Part shown: positions 1 to 11,250 of the stretch, piece by piece | Layout of the letters: every line of letters starts with the position of its first letter | How positions within the stretch are numbered: the first letter of the stretch is position 1 | Assembly: GCF_030272615.1 (NCBI RefSeq) | Contig: NC_081413.1 | Location: 550,930,136-550,994,135, forward strand | DNA: 64,000 nt | Source: Cryptomeria japonica | Lineage: Eukaryota; Streptophyta; Pinopsida; Cupressales; Cupressaceae | Direction of reading: 5' to 3' | Notes under the pieces: model-generated | Told to the model about the DNA's origin: nothing | Seen by the model: only the letters and a program-made list of their open reading frames with translations | Database searches by the model: none | Made by a program: the position numbers and the translations under genes

Positions 1-60
1 AGATTATTGCTGGGTTTTTCACCTCCAAGAGGGAGGTTTTCCCAGGGTAGTTTGGTATCC
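1..60. repeat. Copia LTR-like fragment (terminal scrap)
   Basis: The stretch around positions 12-55 has the hairpin-like GGTTTTTCACCTCC...GGAGGTTTTCCC arrangement that many plant Copia LTRs carry. The Copia LTR at 42573-42612 in this window shows an analogous gtggggaaaacc...cccc arrangement. No LTR ends, PBS or target duplication can be seen because the window starts here. Family assignment rests on this motif only. Confidence 0.3.
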
Positions 61-697
61 TATGTGTTCATTGCTTTGGTTCTCTGTTATTGCTATCTGT
101 CTGATCTAAAATTAACTGTCTGATCCTAAAATTAACATATATATTTTGTTTGTTGGCAAATATGAGTATCATAGTGTGTGTGCATGTGTGTAACCTGTTC
201 CTATACCCGAGGGCAAAAAAAAATGTCATACCAGCTTATCTGAACTTCACCATACATGTCCCTCCACTGAGGCCAGCAACTTAGATAAAATCTAACAAGA
301 AACAAAAAAGGATAATGCTAATTCAAATGCAAACAGAATCAAGAATGATAGAATTCTAATATTAAATATATGTATTCAAGATGAAAATCAATGAGAATTA
401 AGTGCAATATAGAATCTAGAATAGATGAAATAAGGCGACAATTATCCCAAAGAAGTTGAGTTAGCCATAGTGATTTGTAACTTGACTCAACATGTAGGAG
501 CAAAGGAGTCAAGTGAACTCAACTAAATAAGGAAAATGTGGCACCTAACAACCATCGGTGAAGGATGAGGTGGAGGCAGGATAAAATCCCATCAACCAAG
601 GAAGCTGATATGTGCTCTTATTTCTTAATTTACTCAAGTAAATTAAAGAATTGCCTAAATAAACTTGATTAGATACTAATATACATACACCAACACC
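61..697. other. No gene recognised
   Basis: AT-rich sequence without a convincing reading frame or RNA gene. It may continue the LTR-type repeat at the window start, but no boundary is visible. Confidence 0.3.
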
Positions 698-844
698 TTG
701 TTAGACATTTTGTCATTGATGTCAAGTGGTCTTTGTCAAGCTTGTGACTATTCAAGCCAGAGGATTACTCAAAGTAAGATTGGATTGAGTTTGAAGTGCT
801 TTTCAAGCTGCTCTTTATTCATTAGATCTTCTCAATTTTCGTTG

Positions 845-908
845 AGCTGCTTGAAGTGCTTGACCTGCTTCAGCTGCTTGAGGTGCTTGACTTGCTTCAG
901 CTGCTTGG
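845..908 (+). repeat. 27-bp short tandem repeat (2.4 copies)
   Basis: Two near-identical 27-bp units begin AGCTGCTTGA at 845 and 872, and a third partial unit starts at 899. The unit is a multiple of three, so one frame stays open and gives a Cys/Ser-rich 109-residue reading frame (698-1027). That frame looks like a by-product of the repeat and not a gene: there is no recognisable domain, and the composition mirrors the repeat. Confidence 0.6.
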
Positions 909-1027
909 TTGTCTACTTGAGCTGTGTGTGTCAGCATCAGCAACCTCCTTGTCTTCTTGCTGTGCCATGTGTCAGATTGTATGCCAGCTCATCTTCAGAA
1001 TTTTCAAAGGTTGAATTTGTGTGGTAA

Positions 1028-1536
1028 TGTTTGGCCAAAGTGTGCGTTGATGGGCCATTTTTAGCAATTAATTTAATATGCTTCATTCCTAGTTATTCAC
1101 GGTTTCTAGAAGGTGTCAGATTTTAATAATTGGAGGAGGTGGTTATTCTCTTTCTTGGAGCTGCATGTTATTACCTTATAACGCTTTTTCTAAGTTTGGT
1201 ATTTCTGATGGAAATCAGATTTTCTTTTGAAAGTCTATTTCATGCCTAGCCTACACGTTTCTTTTGCTGTGACGTGGATGAAATTTTTAACGGTTTTTAT
1301 AAAGGAGAATCATATTTTCAAGAACGTGCTTGATGGGATTGGAATATTGGCCTGTCAGAACTAATTGTTTGGTGTAAGAAAAGGTCATCTTTTTAATTAA
1401 TTCTTTGGAGATGGAGAATATATTGTAGGCTGTTTTTTGGAAAAAAAACAGTGGTGATATCTGGTTGAATTGTGATTAAAAAAATTTTGCAGATGCTTAT
1501 TATCCAGGGGAGTCGTGTTTAAGAATAGCTTGAAGG
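1028..1536. other. No gene recognised
   Basis: T-rich sequence with stops in all frames. Nothing could be assigned. Confidence 0.3.
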
Positions 1537-1848
1537 ATGACTACAACATCCGAAGAGAAAGATCATCTATCATCAACCTAGAAAAAGACATCATGATCCC
1601 AAGTCTATACTGAAGAAAAGAAATTACTTATACAGAAATCGTACAAGATTATTAGCAAATCGAGAATTCCTACATCACTTCCATGATTTTACACATGGCA
1701 ACAACAAGAAGTTCGCAAAAAGACAGTGGACAAAAGCCTTCTTGCGACGCTTAGCCCTGTCACTTATGATGAATTAGTACGCAGCATTCTTCTATCATAT
1801 GAGGAAAATGGCTATGAATTAGGAACTAGGAAGACAATATTAAGATAA
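1537..1848 (+). pseudogene. Decayed reading frame, identity unknown
   Basis: One frame from an ATG at 1537 to a TAA at 1846-1848 reads as protein-like sequence. The best stretch lies in the last 45 codons and includes KKTVDKSLLATLSPVTYDEL. It is interrupted by one TAG and two TGA codons. Its codon content is more balanced than that of the flanking AT-rich DNA, suggesting a dead coding fragment, most likely of a mobile element. I do not recognise the family. Confidence 0.3.
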
Positions 1849-2232
1849 GTACCATATATTCAATAAATTTTGGATTACGAGAAGAAAAGGATAAGGAGTA
1901 AATAGATCCCAAGTAAGGAAAAGGGATACTCCATAGCAAGTTGGAATATTCTACAAGGCTTCATATGTATACTCTATGCTTGTATATACCTTGTGTATGC
2001 TTCGTGTTTTCAAGTGTATGCTCCATGTTTGGCTCTATACTTTATAATCTAGAATATGTGACTAACAAGGAAAAAATGAACAAATACGAATATTGAATAT
2101 ATAACAATTGTAGCATTTATGTATCATAGAATAATAGTTTTTTAATATATTTTAGATAGAATATCAAATGTTGAATCCCATCATGGATAGAGGAAGAGGA
2201 GATGTGGGTAAGAGGGTAAAAATTGGTCATCT

Positions 2233-2690
2233 AAGTAGTATACCTTGTGTGGGGCCAAAGTTGTGCCACCAAGGCCAAGAGGGCCAAAGTTCTGCTCTTG
2301 GGCTTGGATTGGGCTAACTGGGAACCCCACCACGAATGTCCACCATTCCTACAATGATGAGCTGTGAACACTAAGGGAAGATGTAGGTAAAGAGGGTTCA
2401 GGCTGCCAAACTCAGTAGGCCACCTTGCTGGATGCCTAAGTGCTGCCACCAAGGCTAAGAGGGTCAATGCTCCGCTCATGGACTTAGCCTGGTTAAGCCG
2501 AGAATTCCTCTACTTTTTTCCTCATACCGACCCTACCATGATAGGTTGGTAGCAACACAAAAGATAAGGCATGGATAGGACAGTAAGACCAACAACCTGC
2601 TAAGTAGGCCACTTTGGATGGGGCCTAAGATCTGCCACCAAGGCCAAGAGGGTCAATGTTCCACTCTTGGGCTTAGTAAGGTTTGGCTGG
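2233..2690 (+). repeat. Degenerate tandem repeat, period about 180-190 bp, 2.5 copies
   Basis: The block TGCCACCAAGGCCAAGAGGG followed by a GTTC(T)GCTCTTGGGCTT-like segment recurs with its start at 2264, 2444 and 2633, giving spacings of 180 and 189 bp. Each block is preceded by a related gtaggccac..gggcctaag stretch. The copies differ at many positions, so the array is old. It lies upstream of a polypurine tract and LTR-type start at about 3002 and may be an internal repeat of that Gypsy element. Confidence 0.65.
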
Positions 2691-2988
2691 GTTACTCCTA
2701 TCATGTCCTATCCCAAACCTTAGAATATGTTTTATATGACTATGGTTAAGCAGAAATATTAGTATACATGTTCTAATTGACAGCATTGGCAGCTTAATAT
2801 ATATATATATATATACATATATGCTTTTGTGTGTGATGATTGCAGGGCTTAAAAGTCAAGAAGTTGTTGAAAAGATAATTATTACAAGGTCTATATTCAG
2901 GAGCCGAATGAAGAAATAACTACTTTTCCCCTAAGTTTGGGGTCCAGGAATCAGTAATTTTTAAGAATGCTTGTGGGCAAACATTTTC

Positions 2989-3125
2989 AAGGAGGGGAGA
3001 CTGTGATGTCCCCATCCAAATGAGAAAGCTCCTTGTATTATATTTATAAATAATAGTAATATTCAAAACCAATACAAAGAGTGAGAGATGATTAAAGAAA
3101 ACAAAACTAATCATATATATATATT
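2989..3125 (+). mobile_element. Gypsy-type polypurine tract and LTR start (fragment)
   Basis: A purine tract (AAGGAGGGGAGAC, 2989-3001) is immediately followed by TGTGATGTCCCC at 3002. Polypurine tract plus TG at the LTR start is the normal 3' junction of an LTR retrotransposon, and TGTGATGTCC is a common start of plant Gypsy LTRs. The 3' end of the LTR and the partner LTR were not found, so this is a remnant. Confidence 0.4.
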
Positions 3126-4489
3126 GACGTATATCTCATACGATTAATTGGATGCATAGTCAGTCATTCACCAACAGAAAACCTTGACAAATCAAACACC
3201 ATAAGAAATAAGCATTCTTAGTCTCAATTATAGCTTTACATACTTTAGAGAAGAAATGGGACCAAGTGGATGGCGTGGATTGTAAATTCCATAGTAGCAA
3301 ACATCTGCAAAAAATCGTGATTATACGCGATTAATTGGCAGTCGAGAAGTTTGCCGATTTTTTCACCAAAAAAATCGGATTTAATCAGTCAAAGATGGTC
3401 AACGATTTTTTTTGGTAAAATTCCAAAAAAATGCCAGATTAATCAGGATTAGCCGGGGGGGGAAAAACGTGAACCCTAATTCGAAATTTGGCAATGTATT
3501 AAAATCATATGAAATTCACAATGCACACTTCCATTTTCTGAAATTCGTTGAAAATTCGTAGGATAAAGGTAAAGTTTTTTCAGCCGGCTGATAACAAGTT
3601 TGATGTTGTCGTCGACAAGTATGAGTGCCACAAAAGGGCCACAGGTCGACGCTCTACTTGTGCCACCAGTAGGGTTTGCTGAGAGACGGGAAAAATGTTA
3701 ACTAGTATTAAACATTTACCCGATATAATATTGTTGCTTGAAATAATGTTGTCACCCGATACAATATTGTTGCCCGATATACTAATATATTAACATTTAC
3801 TATATAAGTTGTGAGATTTAAAATTTAATATATTTAAAATTAAACATTTCCGAATATTTAATTCAAATTTTTAATTATTTATATTAAAATTTGTTAATTG
3901 AAATATATAAATTAAATTAAACAAATGTAATATTGTTTATTCAAATATTTTTTTAGATACATTATTTATATTTTTCTAGAAAAGCAAATTTAATGACGAA
4001 TTCTTTTTCGAATTTTTCCTCTTGCCGAATTTCATCCGAATTTTATTGTTGGTGAATTCGAACTCAAACATGATGACTTAGCCGCCCGCTATAAATTTCA
4101 TTTATTAATGTTTAAATGACTTTTTAAAATTGTGGGGTTTGAATATAAAGGTATTTAAATTTTGTTTTTAAAATTGAAATAAAAAATTAATATAGTTTGA
4201 TTTTATACTTTTAAAACTAAAGTGTAGTGTTTTTATTTTGCTTTTAACGTTAAAAATATATATGTTTTTTAAAATAGAATTTAGTATTTTTATTTTGTTT
4301 TTAAAGGTAAAAATAAAATAATTACATAGATGTTATAACGTTTTGTTAAATAAAAATTTAATGATTGTTTTATTTTTATTTTTATTTTTTGAAACAAATG
4401 TTTTTAATGGTAAGAATAAAAATTTATTATTTTAAAAAATATATATGAAATGTATTGAATCTCAACTTAAATATTAAATATTGTTTTTT
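3126..4489. other. AT-rich repeat-like DNA, no gene
   Basis: The stretch at 3300-3480 has several short inverted CCGATTTTTT / AAAAAATCGG motifs, and 4010-4090 has gccgaatt-type motifs. These resemble subterminal repeats of a DNA transposon, but I could not find matching terminal inverted repeats or a convincing target duplication. The middle (3700-4480) is very AT-rich and has no reading frame. Confidence 0.3.
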
Positions 4490-4498
4490 ATCTAAGTT

Positions 4499-4576
4499 AC
4501 CGGTTCGGTTTCAGATTCGGATACAGATTCGCGGATTTGGCAAAAAAAAAACTTGGATACAAGTACGGGTTCGTCC

Positions 4577-4623
<47 letters not shown>

Positions 4624-5075
4624 CACAATTATAAATATATATGTTCACAATTCAAACTTCAAACATACAAATATGAAACATACAATGTAACTTTCCCATA
4701 CAATGATACATAAATGATAACAGATGAATCATAAATCCATAATTGCCAATGCCAATAAATAATCTCATATTCATATATCGTAAATGTAATATCATATTCA
4801 TAATTTGCAAAAAAGATTTTATTCAAGTTTCAAGTTTAAACTGATTCAAGTTTGTTTATACATTATTGACTTTTTTGACCTATAATTTTCATGTTTAGTT
4901 ATACTTTTTTGACTTGTATGACCCGTGGGCCTTCTTTTTGGGAACCCACAGGCAGGACCCACAAAGAACCCAGCCACCTAGGCGGTACCCGGGTGGAACC
5001 CAGGGAGAACCAGGCTCGGACCAGGATTGGGCAAGAACCAAGACCCGAACCCAACCTTTTTCCCCAAGAACCGGT
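4499..5075. mobile_element. Non-autonomous TIR DNA transposon, 577 bp
   Basis: The ends are ACCGGTTC (4499) and GAACCGGT (to 5075), which are inverted repeats. The 9-bp direct repeat ATCTAAGTT flanks both sides exactly (4490-4498 and 5076-5084). The terminal 80-190 bp are filled with short GGTTCGG / GAACCCA motifs, and the centre is AT-rich with a TA microsatellite. Nine-base duplications suit MULEs; an 8-base reading would suit hAT. There is no transposase, so it would depend on a partner. The 78-codon frame at 4891-5127 runs over its right end and is not a gene. Confidence 0.6.
4578..4620. repeat. (TA)n microsatellite
   Basis: Forty-three bases of uninterrupted TA alternation inside the 577-bp TIR element. 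It is a likely site of length polymorphism and of cruciform formation. Confidence 0.9.
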
Positions 5076-5342
5076 ATCTAAGTTTTTTATTATAATAACA
5101 CAAAAATGGGATTTTTTTTTTAAATGATTTATAAAAGATATTAAATAAATTTTAAAATATATAAATTCTTAAATTTTTTTTATCGATAAAAATTTATAAA
5201 TTCTTAATTAATATCAATAAATGTGTTTATATTTTGGAATTCGTACAAAGTCGCAAACTATATTGTAATTGACATTTTGACAATTGTTACCATCTAGTTA
5301 TTATTTATGTTGTTGTATATTTTGTGAAATGTAATCAGTGAT

Positions 5343-6451
5343 ATGAATATGAAGAAGTTGATAAATACAACTTCAGAGATCCCAAGAACAACTGCAAGCA
5401 AAATACCTGTCACAAGAGAGAAGAATGGAGGCAAAAAGGCATTAATGGCTCTGAAGAAAAAGATTATCATTCAGAGAGGGAATGAATAATAAAAAAGTAC
5501 AATACAATCCTTATAAAAGGAGATTATGCACCATCTTATTCTACACAGCCTTAAGAGGATTCTGGGGAAGGAATTCCTTATGGCTTATCATAGGTACAGA
5601 GCCAATACCGATATCCCGGCCTTTTTCCTTGCAATGGTGATATACATGGGGACGAGCAAGAAGAGAGCAAAGCTTCTAACTCAAATGGTGTTTAAACACC
5701 GCCTGTTGGGGGAAATTGATGCCGCTTTGGATAATATTGATGCCAACCTGAGAATACCGCTTCCCCAAAATTACTATATGACCTTGGTCAACAGGGCGGA
5801 GGTGAGAAAGTTAGTGATTGTGAACTCTCTGGACTTTGATGCTCTTCAAGAAACTTGGCCTGCCATTTCCAGGAATATTGAATTTCTGCTTAAAGCGGCA
5901 GGTATTCAAAATGGCTTCTCGTCGAAATGGAGGGCAAAATTTCTTCGAGATGAAGGGTTAGCGGCTGCAGAAGGTTTTGGTATCATGGAGAATGGAGATT
6001 TGGTTGATGGCAATGACTGGGGTTTTGGGCTTGGCGAGGAGTGGTTCCCAAATGACTACCAACTCCCTAAGGAGAAGGCGGAATCAGCGGCTCACTCGAC
6101 CTGTGGCACTGAATGCCCTATAATCTTGGATGCGGCTCATGCTCCTGAGGATGATGACTCTGAAGACTCCCATTGATTCCGATTGTCACCTCTCTCCAGT
6201 TTCTCTCTTTCCTGGTTATTGTTTTTTTGTTTAAGGGCCTCTGTTATCTACTTCCAGTGGTTATCGACTAGTGTTTTGTACTTGTCCAGCCTCCATTGTT
6301 GGTTTTTGTATAGGAATAGAGCTATGGTAAGGGGTTTTCTTCCTGGTTCTTTCCCCCTACCGCTCTTACTGAACCAGGCCTTGTATTCTCCTATTTTGAT
6401 TAATACAAGGGTGCTGCCCCTCTGCAACTATTTACTTATTAAAAAAAAAAA
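5343..6451 (+). mobile_element. 3' end of a LINE-type retroelement with a downstream ORF
   Basis: A reading frame (5343-6176) is followed by a T-rich trailer and ends in TTTACTTATT plus an 11-A tail (6441-6451). The last 30 bases resemble the 3' terminus of the 8-kb LINE at 32550-32590, which ends TTTACTTAATCAA, so this is probably the 5'-truncated 3' end of a related LINE. The 5' boundary and target duplication were not found. The tail abuts a Copia-like LTR piece (6455-6553), which it may have been inserted into. Confidence 0.5.
5526..6176 (+). pseudogene. Acidic-tailed 216-residue ORF in a LINE 3' region, function unknown
   Basis: The frame from the ATG at 5526 is open to a TGA at 6174-6176 and gives a 216-residue protein with a helical, basic N-terminal two thirds and an acidic tail (EDDDSEDSH). 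Codons in the same frame upstream to 5343 also look coding (a Lys-rich stretch) but are separated by TAA-TAA and another TAA, so the intact part is a truncated descendant of a longer ORF. I do not recognise a domain. Its position just before a LINE-like 3' trailer and A tail parallels the extra ORF downstream of RNase H in the 8-kb LINE at 30624-32362. The two proteins are not obviously alignable by eye. A retrocopied host gene fragment is the alternative. Confidence 0.4.
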
Positions 6452-6454
6452 TAC

Positions 6455-6570
6455 CTACAATATTATTAAATACCTAAGTTTAGCTTAAGTGTAGAGGATA
6501 ATAGACTAATAATTAACTAAATAATTATTAGCTAATACATGATAACTCTAACACCCCCCCTTAAGATGAA
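6455..6570 (-). mobile_element. Copia-like polypurine tract and LTR start (fragment)
   Basis: Read on the minus strand, AAGGGGGGG (6554-6562) precedes TGTTAGAG starting at 6553. This is the polypurine tract/LTR junction seen in many plant Copia elements. The LTR then runs toward lower coordinates and is cut at about 6452 by the A tail of the LINE fragment. No coding part of this Copia was recognised. Confidence 0.4.
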
Positions 6571-8940
6571 CTTAGGGAGTAGCTAAAAATAACTAAGGAC
6601 TAAAAATGCATGAAAGTAACAATGGGTCCCAGCAACTAGGCCTGATGAGGTACTCAAGTACAAAAAATCTCTATAAAGCGAAGAAATAGAGAAAACCTCA
6701 TGGGAAAAAACTCTACTCCAAAAAGAGATGAAGGCTAGTGAAGGACTGAAGAAGCCTCCAAACTAGAGAATGTTCCAGAAAACAGGAACAAAGGATGAAC
6801 ATGAAGAACATCACTGAAGCATGAAGCTGCAAACACTGTTGAAGAATAACTGTCGATCTGAAGAACCTCCACTGAAATAGAAGATGATCACGTAGAGAAG
6901 ACTGTAATCTGCATGAGTGCCCTCAAATAACACTACTCAAATCAGATGGCAAACAAAGGCAAACAACTAAACTCGAAGATACAGATGGCAAAAAACACCA
7001 AAGTCTAAAGAGCCGATCAATCAAAGATGGAAGGTTGCCTCCAAAAATAGGAATGAAAGAGTGTCCATATGGTAAATTATCCATCTCACCGAAATGCATA
7101 GGTAACCAGCCACTGCATTCGCCTAGTACATAGGGACAAATACTGAATACATAGCTCACTCCGACGAACCAAGGAAGCATTAGAACCAACAAACAACAGG
7201 AGAAACCCCCCCCATAATGCTGACAAGGGAGAGGTGACAGGTACACTGAAACTAAATGCCAAGAAAAACTGCATGACGAAGAACTAGGAACATCGAGAGT
7301 GCAGAAGAAAGACAAACACATATAAAAGGTAGTGTCGTGGAAGGAACACTCACTTGACACACATAATGAGGCTAACGTTGTGGAATGAACACTCACGTGA
7401 CAAAGGTAGATGGCAAACAAAGGCAAACATCAAACCCCCCATGGCACTTTATAATGGAGTGCGAGTACAATAAGGCACAAGATGTGCAAGATCCCAAGTA
7501 TGCAAGGCATAGTGGCACTTTATCTCAGTACGCTTGCAAAAAAGAAAATGCTTAGAATGAAGGCTCTAAATGTCAAAAAAAAACACAAAACTGGAAATAC
7601 ATGAAACACAACCAAAAACAAGTCATCCCAAGCAAACGAGAAGTTTTCATGACATCATATGTCCAAGTAATTCACCAAAGTGTGAAAACACAAAATACTA
7701 AATAAAATTACCTGGAGTAAAATCTAGAAAAAGTGCATGGATGGCTGTGAAGAGCTTTGAAACACCGTCCCAACGTCGCTAGAATCGCAAAAAACGAAGA
7801 AACTGGCGAAAAGATATGAGCTAAGGACTGAAAATAGCACCTCTGACTTCAAATGGTTGTAGAATGTACCAGCAGCAAAAACAGGTGATGAAACCCACAA
7901 ATCCGGAAAATAGATGAAACCAACTTTCCAACGATATCTTGTTTGCCAAAAAACGATATCATATGCCCAAGTTATGGCCAAAAGAAAAAAAAAAAACCCT
8001 CTTTTAGGGCACAAAGAGGGTCTCAGGGGCCATACAAAGTTGTTTGTAGTGTTGACGTCAACAGAATGTTCCAAAACTATTCCCCTTCTTGGCAAAAAAA
8101 AATCCCTACCGAAAAAAAAAAGTCTCCTGCCGGAAAAAAAATCTGCCCGTTGCATGTTGCCTAAAAAAATTGATGGGGGCCAGAGAAAGAAACCAGCGAC
8201 AGAGCAAGACGGCTGGAAGACAATAGAGCGGGGCAGCCAGAAAGGCAATGGAACCGAAGCGGCCGGAAGGCAGCAGAGCCGGACACAAGGTCGACCAGCC
8301 GAGGCCGTCACGGGGGGGATAGAGCGGACAGGAGGCCAGTGGACGGCGGCAAGGGTCGGCTCAAGCGATGGCGACGACGGAGACAAGGCCGGCCAAGGGG
8401 GTTGTCTCGGGCGGGAGGCTAGAGCAGCAGTGACACCAAGGCATGAGGGCCAGAGAGCAGGGTCCACAGCCTATTGCCTACAATATCTCTATGCTACTAT
8501 TGAAAAAAAGTAATTTTTGATTTGCTTTTCTGCAATTTTTTACAATTTTTTATAAATCCATATTTTTCAAAAAATCTTATACTTTTGGTTTGCCGATTAA
8601 TTCCCCAAATGATTAATACTACTATGGTAAATTCTATTGTCCATTCATAGTCTCAAATGGGGCATGATAAGCAGAAAAAAACTGTTAAACAAGATGAGGT
8701 TTGTACAGGCAAAGAGGTGTATGCACTAGCCATCTCTAATCTTCCACCATGAAGATGGAAAATGCAGTCCAATTTTTTTAAGATATTTTGTTGCCATAGG
8801 CACCCAACAATTTATGATTCAAATCTAGCCAAGAGAGCTAGGATCTTGTACTTATGACTCGAAATGTCATTCTAGAATCCATTTACAAAACATTATAATC
8901 CTTTTTATCCACAAAACCTCAGCAAATGGAACCCATGATA
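6571..8940. other. Non-coding retroelement-like stretch, no gene recognised
   Basis: This region should be internal to the Copia-like LTR at 6455-6553 if that assignment is right. It contains scattered direct motifs (gtgttccttccacgac- and gtggcac-type) and purine-rich stretches, but no Gag, integrase or RT motif in any frame. Frames of 60-247 codons occur on both strands at 7700-8510 and overlap each other; they are low-complexity and not convincing as genes. The 8160-8460 part is clearly more GC-rich than its surroundings. Confidence 0.3.
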
Positions 8941-11250
8941 ATCAATTATAGGGGACCACTAAATAGAAGGAGACTTGATAGAAAGTCTTGAATGAAACTC
9001 ATCTCGCTTGCAGGTCCATGGTTTGAGAGATTCCCATACTTTCCATATGATTTTGGCAACAAAGATACCAACAACCTTCCTTGGCACCAAAATTATCAAT
9101 AGAAAATAACCTATGTAACCCGGGGATGCGTCCCCGACCTGAAAACCCCCGTCCCAATCTCGGGGACGTTTGGAGGACTTGGGGACGGCCAAGGGACGTT
9201 TCCCCCCATCCCAAAATTGCCAAGAATTTAGAGAGGACGCTTGCCGTAGCTGTGGGGGACGTTTGTACGTCCTGGGGACCACTATACGTCCCGAGGACCG
9301 CTGGGTACGGCTAGAACGTCCCCAATCCGTCTTGGGGACGGTCTCGCTATCCCACACATCTAAGAATATTAAAAAATATTAAAAAAAAAATGCCGTATTT
9401 TCAATTTTTTTTTTTAATTTTCTAATATGGGCCCCTATTAATTCAAATTGTTATTAAAAAAATTAAAAGGCAACATTAATTAAATTTTAAATTTATTAAA
9501 ATTTAATTCATATCAAATGTTTAAAATTAATTTATATTATAAATAGAAAATATTAAATTGTTAAATTAATTGTTAAGCATTTATAAATTTAAAATTAATA
9601 AATTATAAATAGGAAATCAAAATAATAAAATATTAATTCATTAGTACTATTTTGATTTTCATATCATAATTGACAATGAAACCATATGGCAGCAATGTAG
9701 CCTTTGGCCATTTTGACATTTTGTATGTTATTTCTTTAATATCTATTATGATATGCATATTGACAATGTGAATGAATTGAAATTATGAATTTTGAATGCA
9801 TAATTGCATATTGAGTATTGACAATGTTGTATGTTCAAAATTTACATTCTAAAATGTTTTCATAGTATCATATGCATGCTCTATCCATGTTTTCATATGA
9901 ATATAATGTATATATGCATGCTTTATCCATGTTTTCATATGAACATTAAGAATTTTCCTATATATTTTAAATTTTCCCTATATTTTATATAGTCATCCCC
10001 TTTGCCCTCCCCCCACCATCCCCAAATTTGGCAAAAAAAATTGTCGTCTCGGAAATGCATCCCGCCGTCCCCTGTCGTCCCCATCCCGAAAACTCGAGGT
10101 AACATAGAAAATAACCCAACCATTTCCAAGCTCCCCTAAGATAAATAATGGTTATGAAGAGCATTACAGACTTCATTCCCCTGTACAACTCTTATAATCC
10201 ATTTAACACAAAGAGCACTGTCACATATCTGGATATTGAGAAGCTCAAGTCCTCTGAACTTGGTTGGCAACCATCTCCCAAGCATAATGCGAAAACCTCT
10301 AGAGCCTTCTAAGTTAGTCCAAACTCCAAAGTAAACCTATTAAAGTCCATCCAATTTATGATAAGAAGCCTTGGAAGAGGCTCAACAAGAAGAATAAACA
10401 GGAGGGTGGCTAGAACTTTGGAAAAGACCTATAACTTACTAACCATAGAAAAAGGCTTAGTCATTTAGTAGGTAATCTTCATTTCCACTCTCTAAATGAT
10501 ATAATACAATTATTTAGAAAGCAAAGAATGAAAGGATAGGGATTTTTAAATTTTTTAAATATTCTTCATGTTGTATCCACTTCCAATTAGATAAAAATCT
10601 AGTCATTGAGAACCAGGTGATAGAGATTGTTTGGCTTTGTTCCCACTAAATCAAGAACCCAGAGGCCAAGCAATAAATGTGAAGACATTACATACAATAG
10701 GAACTAGAGAATCTTCCTCCCAAAAAGCGAGAAAAGGTTCATAAACAAATAGCCATTGACAAGCTGCTGAGGAGGAAAACCAAAGAGAGAAACAAACTTA
10801 ATCATGTCTCTACAAGGTTAGTCAACAAGTAGATAACAGCTAACCATTCAGCAGCTAGAACATGTAACCAAAACACTCAGGCTGAATTACATAAAAGGTG
10901 ATGCAATTTGAAGCATTATTGAAGAGCATTTGAACTAGACTGGTGAGAAAATTCCCAAAGACAAGCACTTGAAGCAAGGCAATAAAAAAAGTGTCGCTCA
11001 ATTTGGTCATTAGCCTTTTCAACGTCAGTTTTGACAGACAAAACCATTTTTAGAGATGGTACAGCCTATTCCATACCTTCTAAAACAACTATAATATTGC
11101 TCAGTGTGTACCAGATATGGAAAAACCTTGTTTGCTCCAGCCCCACAATTAATGACAGCAAATATCTAAAATGGAGAGACAAGGCCTTGGCAGTGATCTG
11201 ATATGATACATTCTGATGTGTAATAGGCTGCAAGTTGCTAATAAATTCAA
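8941..11250 (-). pseudogene. Decayed LINE reverse transcriptase remnant, split by a hAT-like insertion
   Basis: On the minus strand, translating from about 11060 downwards gives a degraded RT domain. A DVEKANDQIE stretch occupies the position of the conserved LD(F/V)EKAYDRVEW motif, followed by a FG..L.SLVQMLF-like segment. Near 10200-10340 comes FRGLELLNIQICDSALCVKW, the conserved block after the LINE RT thumb, and near 9000-9100 an IWKS/ESMGISQT-like block. Stops and frameshifts are everywhere. The remnant is interrupted at 9111-10107 by a transposon with an 8-bp duplication; joining the flanks restores the order of the motifs. It is an old, dead copy. Confidence 0.55.
9111..10107. mobile_element. 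Non-autonomous hAT-like element, 997 bp
   Basis: The left end CTATGTAACC and right end GGTAACATAG are inverted repeats with one mismatch. The 8-bp direct repeat AAAATAAC flanks it exactly (9103-9110 and 10108-10115), which is the duplication size of hAT transposons. Both ends are packed with GGGGACG / CGTCCCC motifs (9115-9355 and 10005-10090), while the centre (9370-9990) is very AT-rich. There is no transposase. It sits inside an older LINE remnant. The small reading frames at 8999-9382 are driven by the GC-rich motif array and are not genes. Confidence 0.75.

Noticed and set aside
698-1027. 109-codon Cys-rich frame
   Set aside because: Created by a 27-bp tandem repeat. There is no signal peptide or cysteine spacing of a known peptide family.
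3300-4090. MITE or hAT-like element with CCGATTTTTT words
   Set aside because: Subterminal-like words are present, but no terminal inverted repeats or convincing target duplication could be found.
7724-8513. Overlapping 247-codon (minus) and 199-codon (plus) frames
   Set aside because: Both strands are open over the same low-complexity, GC-richer stretch. Neither has a domain or a natural start context, and the sequences look like noise with A-run-encoded Lys/Phe.
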